Positions 40,001 to 48,753 of a DNA stretch of 64,000 nucleotides are shown here, one piece after another; position 1 is the first letter of the stretch, and each line of letters opens with the position of its first letter. This stretch comes from Devosia sp. SD17-2 (GTDB taxonomy: Bacteria > Pseudomonadota > Alphaproteobacteria > Rhizobiales > Devosiaceae). Both the position numbers and the translations under genes were made by a program. The stretch spans positions 1,133,001-1,197,000 of the forward strand of contig NZ_CP104002.1 in NCBI RefSeq assembly GCF_029201565.1. The letters are read 5' to 3'. The notes beneath the pieces were generated by a model. That model was not told where the DNA came from. It saw only the letters and a list, made by a program, of their open reading frames with translations, and did no database searches.

Positions 40001-40008
40001 GCTCCTGA
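37006..40008 (+). CDS. sucA: 2-oxoglutarate dehydrogenase E1 component
   Basis: A 1000-residue thiamine-diphosphate-dependent decarboxylase of the 2-oxoglutarate dehydrogenase complex. The N-terminal FLLTSFLYGGNADYIEQLYS and the E1 core (MAHRGRLNVL, HLGASSDREF, FVINNQIGFTTSP, CYRRFGHNEGDEP) are clear, and the C-terminal part has VWEAQ-type LTLWEAQFGDFVNGAQ. The ATG at 37006 is chosen by family alignment (MTRQEKNDAF); an upstream ATG at 36976 has its AAAGG immediately adjacent and adds ten unusual residues. It precedes sucB. Confidence 0.97.
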   Translation: MTRQEKNDAFLLTSFLYGGNADYIEQLYSRYKSDPSSVDETWSSFFSRLDDSQDVAVRNAEGPSWGRKDWPQAAGGDLIAALDGNWGEIAVKAEKATTKKAVAEGKPSASAEDVLQATRDSIRAIMMIRAYRMRGHLHADLDPLKLKADEPAPELDPLSYGFTEADYSRKIFIDNYLGLEYATIPEMLAILQRTYCGTLGIEFMHISDPEEKQWIQERIEGPDKEITFTAEGKKAILNKLIEAEGFEKFLDVKYTGTKRFGLDGGEATIPALEQIIKRGGALGIKDIVLGMAHRGRLNVLTQVMAKPHRALFHEFKGGAFYPDDVEGSGDVKYHLGASSDREFDNNKVHLSLTANPSHLEIVDPVVLGKSRAKQDQHIAPDGKLVNIAQDGKPDRSMVLPLMIHGDAAFAGQGVIAECLGLSGLKGHRTGGSIHFVINNQIGFTTSPIYSRSSPYPTDVAKMIEAPVLHVNGDDPEAVVFAAKVAVEYRQKFGKPVVIDMFCYRRFGHNEGDEPSFTQPLMYSKIRSHKTTLEIYSQKLIAEGVLSENDVEQMRANWKAKLEAEFEAGQDYRPNKADWLDGAWKSFKPAADEGPRRGDTGVDLDRLVAIGTQLTKVPAEFNVHKTVKRFLDNRLKAIESGEGIDWATAEALAFGTLVTEGHPVRLSGQDSERGTFSQRHSVLNDQQVENKTFTPLNNLTPDQARYEVINSMLSEEAVLGFEYGYSLADPRALTLWEAQFGDFVNGAQVVIDQFISSGERKWFRMSGLVMLLPHGYEGQGPEHSSARPERFLQLCAEDNMQVANCTTPANYFHVLRRQLKRDFRKPLILMTPKSLLRHKRAVSGLVELGPDSVFHRLLWDDAEAPGLPKTTIRLQPDEKIRRVVLCTGKVYYDLLEDREKKGIDDVYLLRIEQLYPFPAKALLDELSRFPNAEVIWCQEEPRNMGAWAFIQPYVEWVFDQMGRGHQRVRYSGRPAAASPATGRMSVHLEQLQAFLDDALGS

Positions 40009-40089
40009 GCCTTGTGACAAGTCATATTGAGCGCCACATTCGTCCTTAGGACGGTGGCGCTCTGGCCCGAAATAGAAGGACAACATTCC

Positions 40090-41331
40090 ATGTCGACAGA
40101 AATCCGGGTGCCTACCCTGGGCGAAAGCGTCACCGAGGCCACCATCGGCCAGTGGTACAAGCAGGTCGGGGACGCCGTCTCTGCCGACGAGCCCATCGTC
40201 GAGCTCGAAACCGACAAGGTCACCATCGAAGTGCCGGCACCGGCCTCCGGCGTGCTCGAAGCGATCGCCGCCCAGCCGGGTGACACGGTCGACGTCGGCG
40301 CGCTGCTCGGCGCCATTGCTGCCGGTGCTGGTGCTGCCGTTGCGCCCAAGGCCGCCCCCAAGGCCGAAGCGCCTGCTGCTGCTCCCGCTGCACCGGCTGC
40401 CGCACCGCAGGCTGCCGCCGCCACCGATCGTGCTCCGGCCCCCTCGGCCCAGAAGCTGATCAATGAAAAGGGTCTTGATGCCGGCGCCATCGCCGGTTCG
40501 GGCAAGGCCGGTCAGGTGCTCAAGGAAGACGTGCTTGCCGCCCTGGCCAAGACCACGGCTCCCGCCGCTGCCGCTCCGGCCCCTGCTGCAAAGCCCGCAG
40601 CCCCGCGCGCTCCGAGCTCTGCCGATGATGCGGTTCGCGAAGAGCGCGTGAAGATGACGCGCCTGCGCCAGACTATCGCCCGCCGCCTCAAGGATGCGCA
40701 GAACACTGCCGCCATGCTCACCACCTTCAACGAGGTGGACATGAAGCCGGTGATGGACCTGCGCAACCAGTACAAGGAGCTCTTTGAGAAGAAGCACGGC
40801 GTCAAGCTCGGCTTCATGGGCTTCTTCACCAAGGCTGTGGTCCACGCCCTCAAGGAAATCCCGGCGGTCAATGCAGAGATCGACGGCGATGACCTGATCT
40901 ACAAGCAGTACGCCCATATCGGCGTGGCTGTCGGCACCGACAAGGGCCTCGTCGTGCCGGTGGTGCGCGATGCCGACCAGATGTCGATCGCCGAGATCGA
41001 GAAGGAAATCGGCAATCTCGGCCGCAAGGCGCGCGATGGCCAGCTGTCCATGGCTGACATGCAGGGCGGCACCTTCACCATCTCCAATGGTGGCGTCTAC
41101 GGCTCGCTGATGTCGACCCCGATCCTCAATGCTCCCCAGTCGGGCATTCTGGGCATGCACAAGATCCAGGAGCGTCCGGTTGTCGTCGGCGGCCAGATCG
41201 TCATCCGCCCGATGATGTATCTCGCCCTCAGCTATGATCACCGCATCGTCGACGGCAAGGAGGCCGTGACCTTCCTCGTGCGCGTCAAGGAAAGCCTCGA
41301 GGCGCCCGAACGCCTCGTGCTTGACCTGTGA
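40090..41331 (+). CDS. sucB: 2-oxoglutarate dehydrogenase E2 (dihydrolipoyllysine succinyltransferase)
   Basis: A 413-residue E2 core enzyme. The lipoyl domain occupies residues 1-77 with the lipoylated Lys in [10 protein letters not shown]. An Ala/Pro linker follows, then the peripheral-subunit-binding domain near residues 117-155 ([20 protein letters not shown]), a second Ala/Pro linker, and the catalytic domain with [22 protein letters not shown] precedes the ATG. An intrinsic terminator follows, so the E3 gene lpd is transcribed separately. Confidence 0.97.
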   Translation: MSTEIRVPTLGESVTEATIGQWYKQVGDAVSADEPIVELETDKVTIEVPAPASGVLEAIAAQPGDTVDVGALLGAIAAGAGAAVAPKAAPKAEAPAAAPAAPAAAPQAAAATDRAPAPSAQKLINEKGLDAGAIAGSGKAGQVLKEDVLAALAKTTAPAAAAPAPAAKPAAPRAPSSADDAVREERVKMTRLRQTIARRLKDAQNTAAMLTTFNEVDMKPVMDLRNQYKELFEKKHGVKLGFMGFFTKAVVHALKEIPAVNAEIDGDDLIYKQYAHIGVAVGTDKGLVVPVVRDADQMSIAEIEKEIGNLGRKARDGQLSMADMQGGTFTISNGGVYGSLMSTPILNAPQSGILGMHKIQERPVVVGGQIVIRPMMYLALSYDHRIVDGKEAVTFLVRVKESLEAPERLVLDL

Positions 41332-41351
41332 TCGCCGCATTTTGCTGATTG

Positions 41352-41382
41352 AAAAAGGGTCCGGTTCGCCGGACCCTTTTTT
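41352..41382 (+). terminator. Intrinsic terminator after sucB
   Basis: AAAAAGGGTCCGG, TTCG loop, CCGGACCCTTTTTT: a long hairpin with a T-rich 3' arm 20 nt after the sucB stop. Confidence 0.95.
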
Positions 41383-41479
41383 GTTCACCGATTGGTGTTT
41401 AACGTCACGGCAAACGTTAGCAGTCTGTTAGCAGATTGTGACGCTAAGGCTGTGTCTGGATTATTTTTCGAGGTGTGGT

Positions 41480-41935
41480 TTGCGACGTTTTGTGGTTCTG
41501 GCAGCCCTGTGTTTTGGCGCAATTTCTCCCGCGTCGGCGCAGGAGGACGTCGCCGCAAATACCCAGCTGGTGGGGGAGCTCATGGCCTTCCATGGCTCGC
41601 AGGCCATCGTCGAGGTCATGACCACCCATTGCTACGAGAACACCGGTCTCGATGGTGCCTACAAGACCGCTGCCGAGAACTGGTACCTCAGAAACATAGG
41701 GTTTCTGGACCTTGCAGACCGGGTGATCGCCCGGCTGGGCGGGGGTGCCGAGGGGCAGCAGGCAGCCGCCGAGACCTATGGCGGCAGCCAGATCATGTCC
41801 GCCTATAACCAGGCCGACAACAAGAACAGCTTTTGCCGGACCTTCCTCGAACAGGTGGAAACCGGCGCGCTCGACATCGACCAGCAATTGCCCGATCCCC
41901 TGAAACGCGCTCAGGAAATCTCGGCCTCCTCCTGA
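41480..41935 (+). CDS. Secreted protein of unknown function
   Basis: A 151-residue protein with a clear Sec signal (LRRFVVLAALCFGAISPASA, cleavage before QED). The TTG at 41480 is favoured because GAGGTG lies just upstream and the signal peptide starts there; a GTG at 41438 is an in-frame alternative. The mature part is helical and acidic, with two Cys residues (THCYENTG and NSFCRTFLEQ) that could form a disulfide. No family recognised. It stands alone between the sucB terminator and the MAPEG gene. Confidence 0.72.
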   Translation: MRRFVVLAALCFGAISPASAQEDVAANTQLVGELMAFHGSQAIVEVMTTHCYENTGLDGAYKTAAENWYLRNIGFLDLADRVIARLGGGAEGQQAAAETYGGSQIMSAYNQADNKNSFCRTFLEQVETGALDIDQQLPDPLKRAQEISASS

Positions 41936-42053
41936 TTTATCCTCCCCCTCCGAACTCCGGTATAGACTGGCGGTCGGAAGAGGCTCGCCCAAATGGGGGT
42001 TGAAACCTTTGGTGTCCCGCCCGCGTATAAGGGGGATAGTGGGGATAAATCCA

Positions 42054-42443
42054 ATGAGCCTTGAGCTGACACTTCTCGTCTGGAGCGCTGCGCTCGCCTT
42101 TGCCTATCTGGCGGTGCAATCGACCGTCTATCGCCTTGATTATGGTGTGAAATTTGCCAATGGCCAGCGTGATGGCGAACGTCCGCCGGGCAAATGGGCG
42201 GCGCGTGGCGAAAAGGCCCTGCGCAATTTCCTCGAAACCTACGGCATCTTCATCACCCTCGCCGTCGCCACCGAACTCTCGGGTCGATCGGACGGGTTCA
42301 CCCAATGGGGCAGCCAGATCTGGTTCTGGAGCCGCTGGGTCTATCTGCCGGCCTATTTCATCGAGGCGCCCTATATTCGCTCGCTGATCTGGACCATCTC
42401 CCTGATTGGTCTCGTCCTGCTCTTTGTCGGCGTCGCCTTCTGA
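42054..42443 (+). CDS. MAPEG family membrane protein
   Basis: A 129-residue integral membrane protein with about four helices. ELTLLVWSAALAFAYLAVQS starts helix 1; RGEKALRNFLETYGIFITLAV is the MAPEG signature, containing the conserved Arg-x-x-x-Asn and Glu residues that bind glutathione in eukaryotic relatives. The ATG at 42054 follows GGGGAT. Bacterial roles are poorly defined. Monocistronic by appearance. Confidence 0.87.
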   Translation: MSLELTLLVWSAALAFAYLAVQSTVYRLDYGVKFANGQRDGERPPGKWAARGEKALRNFLETYGIFITLAVATELSGRSDGFTQWGSQIWFWSRWVYLPAYFIEAPYIRSLIWTISLIGLVLLFVGVAF

Positions 42444-42638
42444 TACCGGGGCGGGGTCTTGCCCAATCGGCACGCCCCCAAGCCCTGGTGCGCGTTGCTG
42501 GCTTGTGCCCGGTGGTGTAACGCAATGGTATAGTGCGCGGATGGTGGTTTATTGGCGCAATCCACATTACATCTGTGCTGCTGGCCTTTAGGCGACATGC
42601 AGAAACACCAGCGCTAATCTTCTGAGGCAAAGAGAAAC
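42444..42638. other. Intergenic region upstream of lpd
   Basis: No gene seen in these 195 bp. The 3' part (about 42510-42600) is less GC-rich and probably contains the lpd promoter; no confident elements were picked. Confidence 0.4.
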
Positions 42639-44048
42639 ATGGCAGATCAATTCGACCTCACCATCATCGGTTCGGGCCCTGGCGGCTATGTCTGCGCAAT
42701 TCGCGCGGCGCAGCTTGGGATGAAAGTGGCCGTGGTCGAGAAGTGGCCGACGCTGGGCGGGACCTGCCTCAATATCGGCTGCATTCCCTCCAAGGCGCTG
42801 CTGCATGTTTCCGAGCTGTTTGAAGAGGCCGGCCATGGGTTCAAGGCCCTCGGTATCGACATTCCTGCGCCGCAGCTCAACCTGCCGCAGATGATGAACC
42901 ACAAGACCGACACGGTGAATTCCAACGTTGGCGGCGTCGATTATCTGTTCAAGAAGAACAAGATCACTGTTTTCCGCGGCATTGGCTCGATCCCGGCCGC
43001 AGGCAAGGTTCTGGTGACGCCGCAGACCGGCGCCCAGCAGGAAATCGCCACCAAGAATATCGTCATTGCCACTGGTTCGGTCTCGGCCAATCTGCCGGGC
43101 ATCGAAATCGACGAAAAGACCGTCGTCACCTCCACAGGTGCACTGGCGCTGGACAAGGTTCCCGGTCGCCTCCTCGTCATCGGGGCCGGCGTGATCGGGC
43201 TGGAGCTGGGCTCGGTCTGGGCGCGCCTTGGCGCCAAGGTCACCGTTGTCGAGTATCTCGATCGCATCCTGCCGGGCATGGACAGCGAAGTGGCGCGTCA
43301 GTTCCAGCGCATGCTGCAGAAGCAGGGCATGGAATTCCGCCTGTCCAGCAAGGTCGACGGCATCGACAAGCAGGAAGACGGCTCGCTCAAGGTGCGGGTG
43401 GAGCCGGCAGCAGGCGGAGACGTCGAGCTGCTCGACGCCGATGTGGCGCTGGTCGCCATTGGCCGCAAGCCGTTCACCGAAGGCCTGGGGCTCGACATTG
43501 TCGGCGTGGCGCTCGACGAGCGCGGCCGTGTTCGCGTTGATGCCCATTACAAGTCGTCGGTCGACGGCATCTACGCTATTGGTGACGTGGTCGCCGGCCC
43601 GATGCTGGCCCACAAGGCCGAGGACGAAGGCATTGCCATTGCCGAAATTCTCTCGGGCCAGGCGGGTCACGTCAATTACGCCGCCATTCCCTCGGTGGTC
43701 TACACCAATCCGGAAGTCGCCTCCGTCGGCAAGACCGAGGACGAACTCAAGGCCGATGGCGTCAACTACAAGATCGGCAAGTTCCCGTTTACGGCCAATG
43801 GTCGGGCCAAGGCCATGGTGGCGACCCAGGGTTTTGTAAAAATCCTCGCCGACGTCGAGACAGACCGCGTGCTGGGCGCGCATATCGTGGGCAAGAATGC
43901 CGGCGAGATGATCCATGAGCTGGTGACGCTGATGGAATTTTCGGGTGCTTCCGAAGATCTGGCTCGCACCACCCACGCACACCCGACCATGTCGGAAGCC
44001 ATCCGCGAGGCCGCGCTGGCTTTGGGTGATGGTGCCATCCACATCTAG
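42639..44048 (+). CDS. lpdA: Dihydrolipoyl dehydrogenase (E3)
   Basis: A 469-residue FAD-dependent disulfide oxidoreductase serving 2-oxoglutarate dehydrogenase. It has an N-terminal FAD motif [11 protein letters not shown], the redox-active disulfide in [17 protein letters not shown], the NAD motif [12 protein letters not shown], a second FAD motif [20 protein letters not shown], and the dimer-interface catalytic [12 protein letters not shown]. It lies downstream of sucA-sucB but behind a terminator and two unrelated genes. AAAGAGA precedes the ATG. Confidence 0.97.
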   Translation: MADQFDLTIIGSGPGGYVCAIRAAQLGMKVAVVEKWPTLGGTCLNIGCIPSKALLHVSELFEEAGHGFKALGIDIPAPQLNLPQMMNHKTDTVNSNVGGVDYLFKKNKITVFRGIGSIPAAGKVLVTPQTGAQQEIATKNIVIATGSVSANLPGIEIDEKTVVTSTGALALDKVPGRLLVIGAGVIGLELGSVWARLGAKVTVVEYLDRILPGMDSEVARQFQRMLQKQGMEFRLSSKVDGIDKQEDGSLKVRVEPAAGGDVELLDADVALVAIGRKPFTEGLGLDIVGVALDERGRVRVDAHYKSSVDGIYAIGDVVAGPMLAHKAEDEGIAIAEILSGQAGHVNYAAIPSVVYTNPEVASVGKTEDELKADGVNYKIGKFPFTANGRAKAMVATQGFVKILADVETDRVLGAHIVGKNAGEMIHELVTLMEFSGASEDLARTTHAHPTMSEAIREAALALGDGAIHI

Positions 44049-44087
44049 CCAGCTGCCAGCAAGACGCTGAAGTTGTTGTTCAATAAT

Positions 44088-44118
44088 GCAAAGGGGCGGT
44101 GTTGATCCGCCCCTTTGC
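44088..44118 (+). terminator. Intrinsic terminator after lpdA
   Basis: GCAAAGGGGCGG, 7-nt loop, CCGCCCCTTTGC: a 12-bp perfect stem 40 nt after the lpdA stop, followed by TTATT. Confidence 0.85.
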
Positions 44119-44135
44119 TTATTCAGTAAAGTCAT

Positions 44136-44171
44136 CATACAAGTTGCGGTTGATTGTATGTTGACTTGTAT
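44136..44171. promoter_or_regulatory. Candidate GntR/FCD operator upstream of the uronate TRAP operon
   Basis: CATACAA (44136-44142) and TTGTATG (44154-44160) form a perfect 7-bp inverted repeat with an 11-nt spacer, and a further CTTGTAT half-site lies at 44165-44171. The TTGTAT half-site resembles those used by FadR-subfamily GntR regulators of hexuronate genes. The likely binder is the GntR protein at 47139-47882. The site sits about 110-140 bp before dctP, overlapping TTGACT at 44161-44166, a possible -35 box. Confidence 0.5.
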
Positions 44172-44276
44172 TTTCCTTCCATACTAGTTTTCCTGCAGAT
44201 CGGCGCCGCGAGCTGCCGACTGACGCCGGCGCCTCGGGGAGACGTGCCGGACGTGTGAGAATTTGGGAGGATTCGA

Positions 44277-45257
44277 ATGTTGTATCTGCCGAAAATGGCG
44301 GCCGGCCTTGCCGTGGCTGCGACCTTAATGGTGTCCGGGGCCAGCGCCCAGACGGTGCTGCGCTCATCGGACACCCATCCTGACGGCTATCCCACCGTGG
44401 AAGCGGTCAAGAAGTTCGGTGAGCTGCTCAGCGAAAAGACCGACGGCGCCTATAGCGTCGAAGTGTTCCACTCCGCCCAGCTGGGGCAGGAGGCCGACAC
44501 CATCGAGCAGACCCAGTTCGGTGTGCTTGATCTCAACCGTATCTCGATCGGTGCTTTCAATACCCAGGTGCCGGAAGCCACCGTCACCCAGCTGCCTTTT
44601 ATCTTCCGCTCCGCCGAACACTTCCACAATGTGCTCGATGGCCCGATCGGCGAAGAAATCCTGGCGGCTTTCGAGAAGGTCGATGTGATCGCGCTGGCCT
44701 TCTACGATGGCGGTGCCCGCTCGTTCTACAACAGCTCCAAGCCGATCAACTCGCCTGCCGACATGGATGGGCTCAAATTCCGCGTCATGCAGTCGGACAT
44801 TTTCGTGGACATGGTCGGTGCCCTCGGCGCCAACGCCACGCCAATGCCCTATGGCGAAGTGTACTCTGGCATCCAGACCGGCGTTATCGACGGCGCTGAA
44901 AACAACTACCCGAGCTATGACACGGCCGGCCACGCTGAGGTCGCCAAGTTCTATTCGCTCGACGAGCATCTGATGGTGCCCGAAGTGCTGGTTGTCTCCA
45001 AGGTCGTCTGGGATGGCCTGTCGCCTGAAGTCCAGACCGCGATGCGCGAAGCCGCCAAGGAATCCGTGCCCTATCAGCGTGATCTCTGGTCCGCCAAGGA
45101 AGTTGAATCCAAGGCCGCCGTCGAAGCTCTCGGCGCGACGATCAACGAAGTCGACAAGGCTCCGTTCATTGAAGCGATGAAGCCGGTCTACGAGAAGTAT
45201 GTCACCGATCCGCAGCTGCAGGATCTGGTCGCCCGCATCCAGGCTACTGAAGGCTGA
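44277..45257 (+). CDS. dctP: TRAP transporter substrate-binding protein (DctP family, probable uronate binder)
   Basis: A 326-residue periplasmic binding protein with a signal peptide ending GASAQ near residue 25. The DctP hallmark is [15 protein letters not shown], whose Arg clamps the substrate carboxylate, followed by [20 protein letters not shown] precedes the ATG. The kduI, kduD, kdgF and uxuA genes downstream imply a hexuronate or unsaturated uronate ligand, which many TRAP binding proteins of this subgroup bind; that is inference. Confidence 0.92.
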   Translation: MLYLPKMAAGLAVAATLMVSGASAQTVLRSSDTHPDGYPTVEAVKKFGELLSEKTDGAYSVEVFHSAQLGQEADTIEQTQFGVLDLNRISIGAFNTQVPEATVTQLPFIFRSAEHFHNVLDGPIGEEILAAFEKVDVIALAFYDGGARSFYNSSKPINSPADMDGLKFRVMQSDIFVDMVGALGANATPMPYGEVYSGIQTGVIDGAENNYPSYDTAGHAEVAKFYSLDEHLMVPEVLVVSKVVWDGLSPEVQTAMREAAKESVPYQRDLWSAKEVESKAAVEALGATINEVDKAPFIEAMKPVYEKYVTDPQLQDLVARIQATEG

Positions 45258-45273
45258 CTTTAAAGCCAAAGCA

Positions 45274-45302
45274 CCGGGTCGGGGCTGCTTGCCCCGGCTC
45301 GG
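45274..45302 (+). other. Intercistronic hairpin between dctP and dctQ
   Basis: CCGGGTCGGGGC pairs with GCCCCGGCTCGG over 12 positions with two G-U wobbles and a 5-nt loop, 16 nt after the dctP stop and 9 nt before the dctQ ribosome site. Such hairpins usually stabilise binding-protein mRNA or reduce permease expression. Confidence 0.65.
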
Positions 45303-45323
45303 CTCTTTCCTGGAGGACCAGAC

Positions 45324-45848
45324 GTGAAAGAAAGCCTCGTGCCTGTCAGTCGCGTGTTGCGGGCAATTTCCAACTTCATTCTCCTGCTCGCCGGCGTGGG
45401 GCTGGTCGTGATGACAGCCATCGTCGCCTACCAGGTGTTCATGCGCTATGTGATCAACGCCTCTCCGTCCTGGACCGAGGGCGCGGCGATCATGCTGATG
45501 AGCTGGTTCATCTTTCTCGGCGCCGCCGTCGGCGTGCGCGAGAATTTCCATATGGGCTTTGACGTCCTGCTCTACGCGCTGCCGCCCAGCGGCAAGAAGT
45601 ATCTCCGTTCGATCAGCGACATAGCGATTTTCGGCTTTGCTTTCGGGATGGTCTATTTCGGGGGTGAACTGGCCCTGCGCGGCTGGACCGTGCGCATTCC
45701 CGTGCTTGGTATCCCGCAGACCTTCACCTACCTGCCGGTGGTCATTTCCGGTGCTCTGATGATGCTGTTCTCGCTTGAGCGCCTGCTGGCGCGCGCTGCC
45801 GGGGAGCCGGTCGATGAACCGCCAGCCGAACTCGTGACCGAGGCTTGA
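45324..45848 (+). CDS. dctQ: TRAP transporter small permease (DctQ family)
   Basis: A 174-residue membrane protein with four helices, the small permease subunit of the TRAP transporter. FMRYVINASPSWTEGAAIML and GAAVGVRENFHMGFDV match the DctQ core. The start is GTG at 45324 with GGAGGA 6 nt upstream. It is followed directly by dctM. Confidence 0.92.
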   Translation: MKESLVPVSRVLRAISNFILLLAGVGLVVMTAIVAYQVFMRYVINASPSWTEGAAIMLMSWFIFLGAAVGVRENFHMGFDVLLYALPPSGKKYLRSISDIAIFGFAFGMVYFGGELALRGWTVRIPVLGIPQTFTYLPVVISGALMMLFSLERLLARAAGEPVDEPPAELVTEA

Positions 45849-45853
45849 TCACT

Positions 45854-47134
45854 ATGGAATACTGGATTCTCTTCGGTGTCTTCGCAGCTCTGATGCTGGT
45901 CGGAACGCCTATCGCCTTCTGCCTCGGCATCGCCAGCTTTGCCACCATCGTCTATCTTGGGCGCCCGGCGATCGTGGTGTTCCAGCAGCTCAATTCCGGC
46001 GTCGCCGGGTTCACGCTCCTTGCCATTCCGTTCTTCATCTTCGCCGGCGACCTGATGATGCGCGGGGGTATTGCGGCGCGGATCATCCAATTTGCCGGGG
46101 CGCTGATCGGCCATGTCCGTGGCGGCCTGGGGCAGGTCAATGTCGCTGCCTCGACGCTCTTCGGCGGCATCTCCGGCTCTGCAGTGGCAGAGGCTGCTGC
46201 CGTGGGCGGCATCATGATCCCGCAGATGAAGGCCCGCGGCTATGGCGCGGACTATGCGGTCAATGTCACCTCGATGGCAGCGCTCATCGCCTTGCTGCTG
46301 CCGCCCAGCCACAACATGATCATCTATTCGCTCTCGGGTGGAGGGCGCATTTCCATCGCCGACCTCTTCACCGCCGGGATCATTCCTGGGCTGCTCCTCG
46401 CACTGGCCCTGGGGATCACCGCCTATATCGTGGCGGTCAAGCGTGGGTACCCCACCGAGCCCTTTCCGGGCTTTGCCAAGGCATTCCAGTATTTCCTTGT
46501 GTCCATTCCGGGGCTGATGCTGATCGTCATCATCTTCGGCGGCGTCCGATCGGGTATTTTTACCGCCACGGAAAGCTCCTGTATCGCCGTGATCTACGCG
46601 TTGCTGGTGACCTTGCTCGTCTACCGCTCGCTGAGCTGGAGCGAGTTTGTTCACTCGGTGAAAGGCGCGGTGCGGACCACCTCCATGGTGCTGTTCATCA
46701 TCGGCGCCGCCGCCTCCTTCGGCTGGCTGATGGCCTATCTGCGGGTCGCGCCGATCCTTACCGACGCGATCTCAAACCTCACCACCGATCCGCTGATGGT
46801 GCTGCTGCTCATCAACGTGCTGCTGCTCTTGCTGGGTACGTTCATGGACATGGGGCCGCTGATCATCATCACCACCCCGATCTTCCTGCCGATGGTGCAG
46901 AAGTTCGGCGTCGATCCCGTCCATTTCGGGGTGATCATGATCCTCAATCTCGGTATCGGGCTGAACACCCCGCCGTTAGGACCCGTCCAATTCGTGGCGG
47001 CGGCGGTCGGCAAGATCTCGATCTGGGCCGCCATGAGGAGCGTCTGGCCCTTCTATCTGGCGGGTCTGATCGTTCTCGGCCTCGTCACCTACATCCCGGC
47101 GCTGTCGTTGTGGCTGCCGAGCCTGTTCCACTAG
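45854..47134 (+). CDS. dctM: TRAP transporter large permease (DctM family)
   Basis: A 426-residue permease with about 12 helices that couples sodium or proton flux to substrate uptake. IPFFIFAGDLMMRGGIAARI, FGGISGSAVAEAAAVGGIMI, LLLPPSHNMIIYS and the final GIGLNTPPLGPVQF are DctM signatures. The ATG at 45854 is preferred over a TTG nine bases earlier, which overlaps the dctQ stop. The GntR gene begins 4 nt after the stop, so regulator and transporter are co-transcribed. Confidence 0.95.
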   Translation: MEYWILFGVFAALMLVGTPIAFCLGIASFATIVYLGRPAIVVFQQLNSGVAGFTLLAIPFFIFAGDLMMRGGIAARIIQFAGALIGHVRGGLGQVNVAASTLFGGISGSAVAEAAAVGGIMIPQMKARGYGADYAVNVTSMAALIALLLPPSHNMIIYSLSGGGRISIADLFTAGIIPGLLLALALGITAYIVAVKRGYPTEPFPGFAKAFQYFLVSIPGLMLIVIIFGGVRSGIFTATESSCIAVIYALLVTLLVYRSLSWSEFVHSVKGAVRTTSMVLFIIGAAASFGWLMAYLRVAPILTDAISNLTTDPLMVLLLINVLLLLLGTFMDMGPLIIITTPIFLPMVQKFGVDPVHFGVIMILNLGIGLNTPPLGPVQFVAAAVGKISIWAAMRSVWPFYLAGLIVLGLVTYIPALSLWLPSLFH

Positions 47135-47138
47135 CGCC

Positions 47139-47882
47139 ATGTCAGTAGCCCAGATCATTCCGCCGCCAACGCGAAAACCCAAGCTTGCCGAGCTGGTCAT
47201 CAATACGCTGCGTCAGCGTATTGTGACCGGGGAGCTGGTGCCGGGCATGAAGCTGCCCACAGAGAGTCAGCTGACGGTACAGTTCGGGGTCAGCCGAACG
47301 GTGATCCGCGAGGCGATAGCGGCGCTGGCGGCCGAGGGCAGCGTTCAGTCCCGGCAGGGGGCAGGGGTCTTTGTGCTGGCGAGTTTTGCCAGCACATTCA
47401 ACAATATGATGGGAGAGGCATCGAACAAGATTTCGGTCGCTCTCAATGTGCTCGAAGTGCGCATGGGCATCGAGATCGAGTCGGCTGGCCTGGCCGCAAT
47501 GCGACGGAGCACCAGCCAGGAAGCCGCGATCCATGAAGCCTGGAACGAGTTCGGCCGCCTGCTCAAGGCGGGAAACCCGACCGGCAAGACCGACTTCGCC
47601 TTCCATCGCGCCATCGCGGCGGCCACCAATAATCCGTTCTACATGGAAGTGCTCGATGCCTTGGGGAGCCGTACCATCCCCTGCGATGTCGCATCGCCCT
47701 GGGGGACCGAGAGCGTGCTTACCTATGACTATCAGGCGGGGCTGCACGAAGAGCATAGACATATCCTCGCGGCGATTTCAGCGCAGGACGGTGACGCGGC
47801 GCGCGAGGCGATGCGGGACCACCTGTCCCGCAGCCAGGAGCGCTATCGCGTCCGCCTGGCCGAGCAAGCGCTAAGCCACTGA
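47139..47882 (+). CDS. GntR-family transcriptional regulator, FadR/FCD subfamily
   Basis: A 247-residue regulator. The N-terminal winged helix (residues about 15-85) contains KLPTESQLTVQFGVSRTVIR, the recognition helix region; the C-terminal all-helical FCD domain has metal/ligand residues in FHRAIAAATNN and EEHRHIL. It lies within the TRAP-kdu operon and probably represses it in the absence of a uronate intermediate (inference). The candidate operator is at 44136-44171. Confidence 0.92.
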   Translation: MSVAQIIPPPTRKPKLAELVINTLRQRIVTGELVPGMKLPTESQLTVQFGVSRTVIREAIAALAAEGSVQSRQGAGVFVLASFASTFNNMMGEASNKISVALNVLEVRMGIEIESAGLAAMRRSTSQEAAIHEAWNEFGRLLKAGNPTGKTDFAFHRAIAAATNNPFYMEVLDALGSRTIPCDVASPWGTESVLTYDYQAGLHEEHRHILAAISAQDGDAAREAMRDHLSRSQERYRVRLAEQALSH

Positions 47883-47922
47883 TCGCCCCGACATTCCGGC
47901 CAAGAGATTTTCAGGAGCCAAA

Positions 47923-48753
47923 ATGAGTACCGAATACGACATCCGATTTGCCATTGATCCGGCTGGGGCTGCGGGCATGGGCACGGCCGAGCTGCGCGAG
48001 AATTTCCTCATCGACGATCTCTTCGCCGACGGCGCAGTGCGCTGGACCTATTCGCATTATGACCGGATGGCCGTCGGTGGAGCGGTGCCGGGTGGCGGGG
48101 AACTCGTGCTCGAAACCATCAAGCCGACGGGGACCAAGGCTTTTCTCGACCGGCGCGAGATGATCGCGGTCAATATCGGGGAAGCGGGGCGCATCATCGT
48201 TGACGGGACCACGCACGACGTTGGTCCGCGCGACATGCTCTATGTCGGCATGGGAGCGCAGGATGTCCGTTTTGCCGGCGCCGGTGCGAAGTTCTATCTC
48301 CTCAGTGCGCCGGCCCACGCCAGCTATCCGGCAAAACTCCTGCGTCAGTCGGGCGCAAAGCGGCTCGACATGGGCGCACGCGAAACCGCCAATGAGCGCT
48401 CGATCTACCAATATGTGAATGCGGACAGCGTCCAGACCTGCCAGCTGGTGGTCGGGCTGACTGAATTCGCACCGGGCTCGCTGTGGAACACCATGCCCGC
48501 GCATGTCCATGACCGGCGCATGGAAGCCTATCTCTATTTCGACCTGCAGCCCGACGCTTTCGTGGTGCATCTGATGGGCGAGCCGGACGAAACGCGCCAT
48601 CTCATCGTGCGCAATGAGCAGGCGATCCTGTCGCCGCCCTGGTCTATCCATTGCGGGGCCGGCACCGGTTCCTACACCTTCATATGGGCAATGGCTGGCG
48701 ACAATGTCGACTATACCGACGTCGAAAAGGTCGCCATGGAGGATCTGCGGTGA
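47923..48753 (+). CDS. kduI: 5-dehydro-4-deoxy-D-glucuronate isomerase
   Basis: A 276-residue zinc cupin isomerase converting 5-keto-4-deoxyuronate (DKI) to 3-deoxy-D-glycero-2,5-hexodiulosonate (DKII) in pectin breakdown. The metal ligands appear in PAHVHDRRMEAYLYF (two His and a Glu with the E. coli KduI spacing) and a later His in WSIHCGAG. AGGAG precedes the ATG. The stop overlaps kduD by 4 nt. Confidence 0.96.
   Translation: MSTEYDIRFAIDPAGAAGMGTAELRENFLIDDLFADGAVRWTYSHYDRMAVGGAVPGGGELVLETIKPTGTKAFLDRREMIAVNIGEAGRIIVDGTTHDVGPRDMLYVGMGAQDVRFAGAGAKFYLLSAPAHASYPAKLLRQSGAKRLDMGARETANERSIYQYVNADSVQTCQLVVGLTEFAPGSLWNTMPAHVHDRRMEAYLYFDLQPDAFVVHLMGEPDETRHLIVRNEQAILSPPWSIHCGAGTGSYTFIWAMAGDNVDYTDVEKVAMEDLR

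Noticed and set aside
36901..41388. A minus-strand open frame of almost 1500 codons opposite sucA and sucB
   Set aside because: It is an antisense shadow caused by high GC and codon bias of sucA/sucB. Its translation is unlike any family, with no ribosome site, while the plus strand encodes two well-recognised enzymes.
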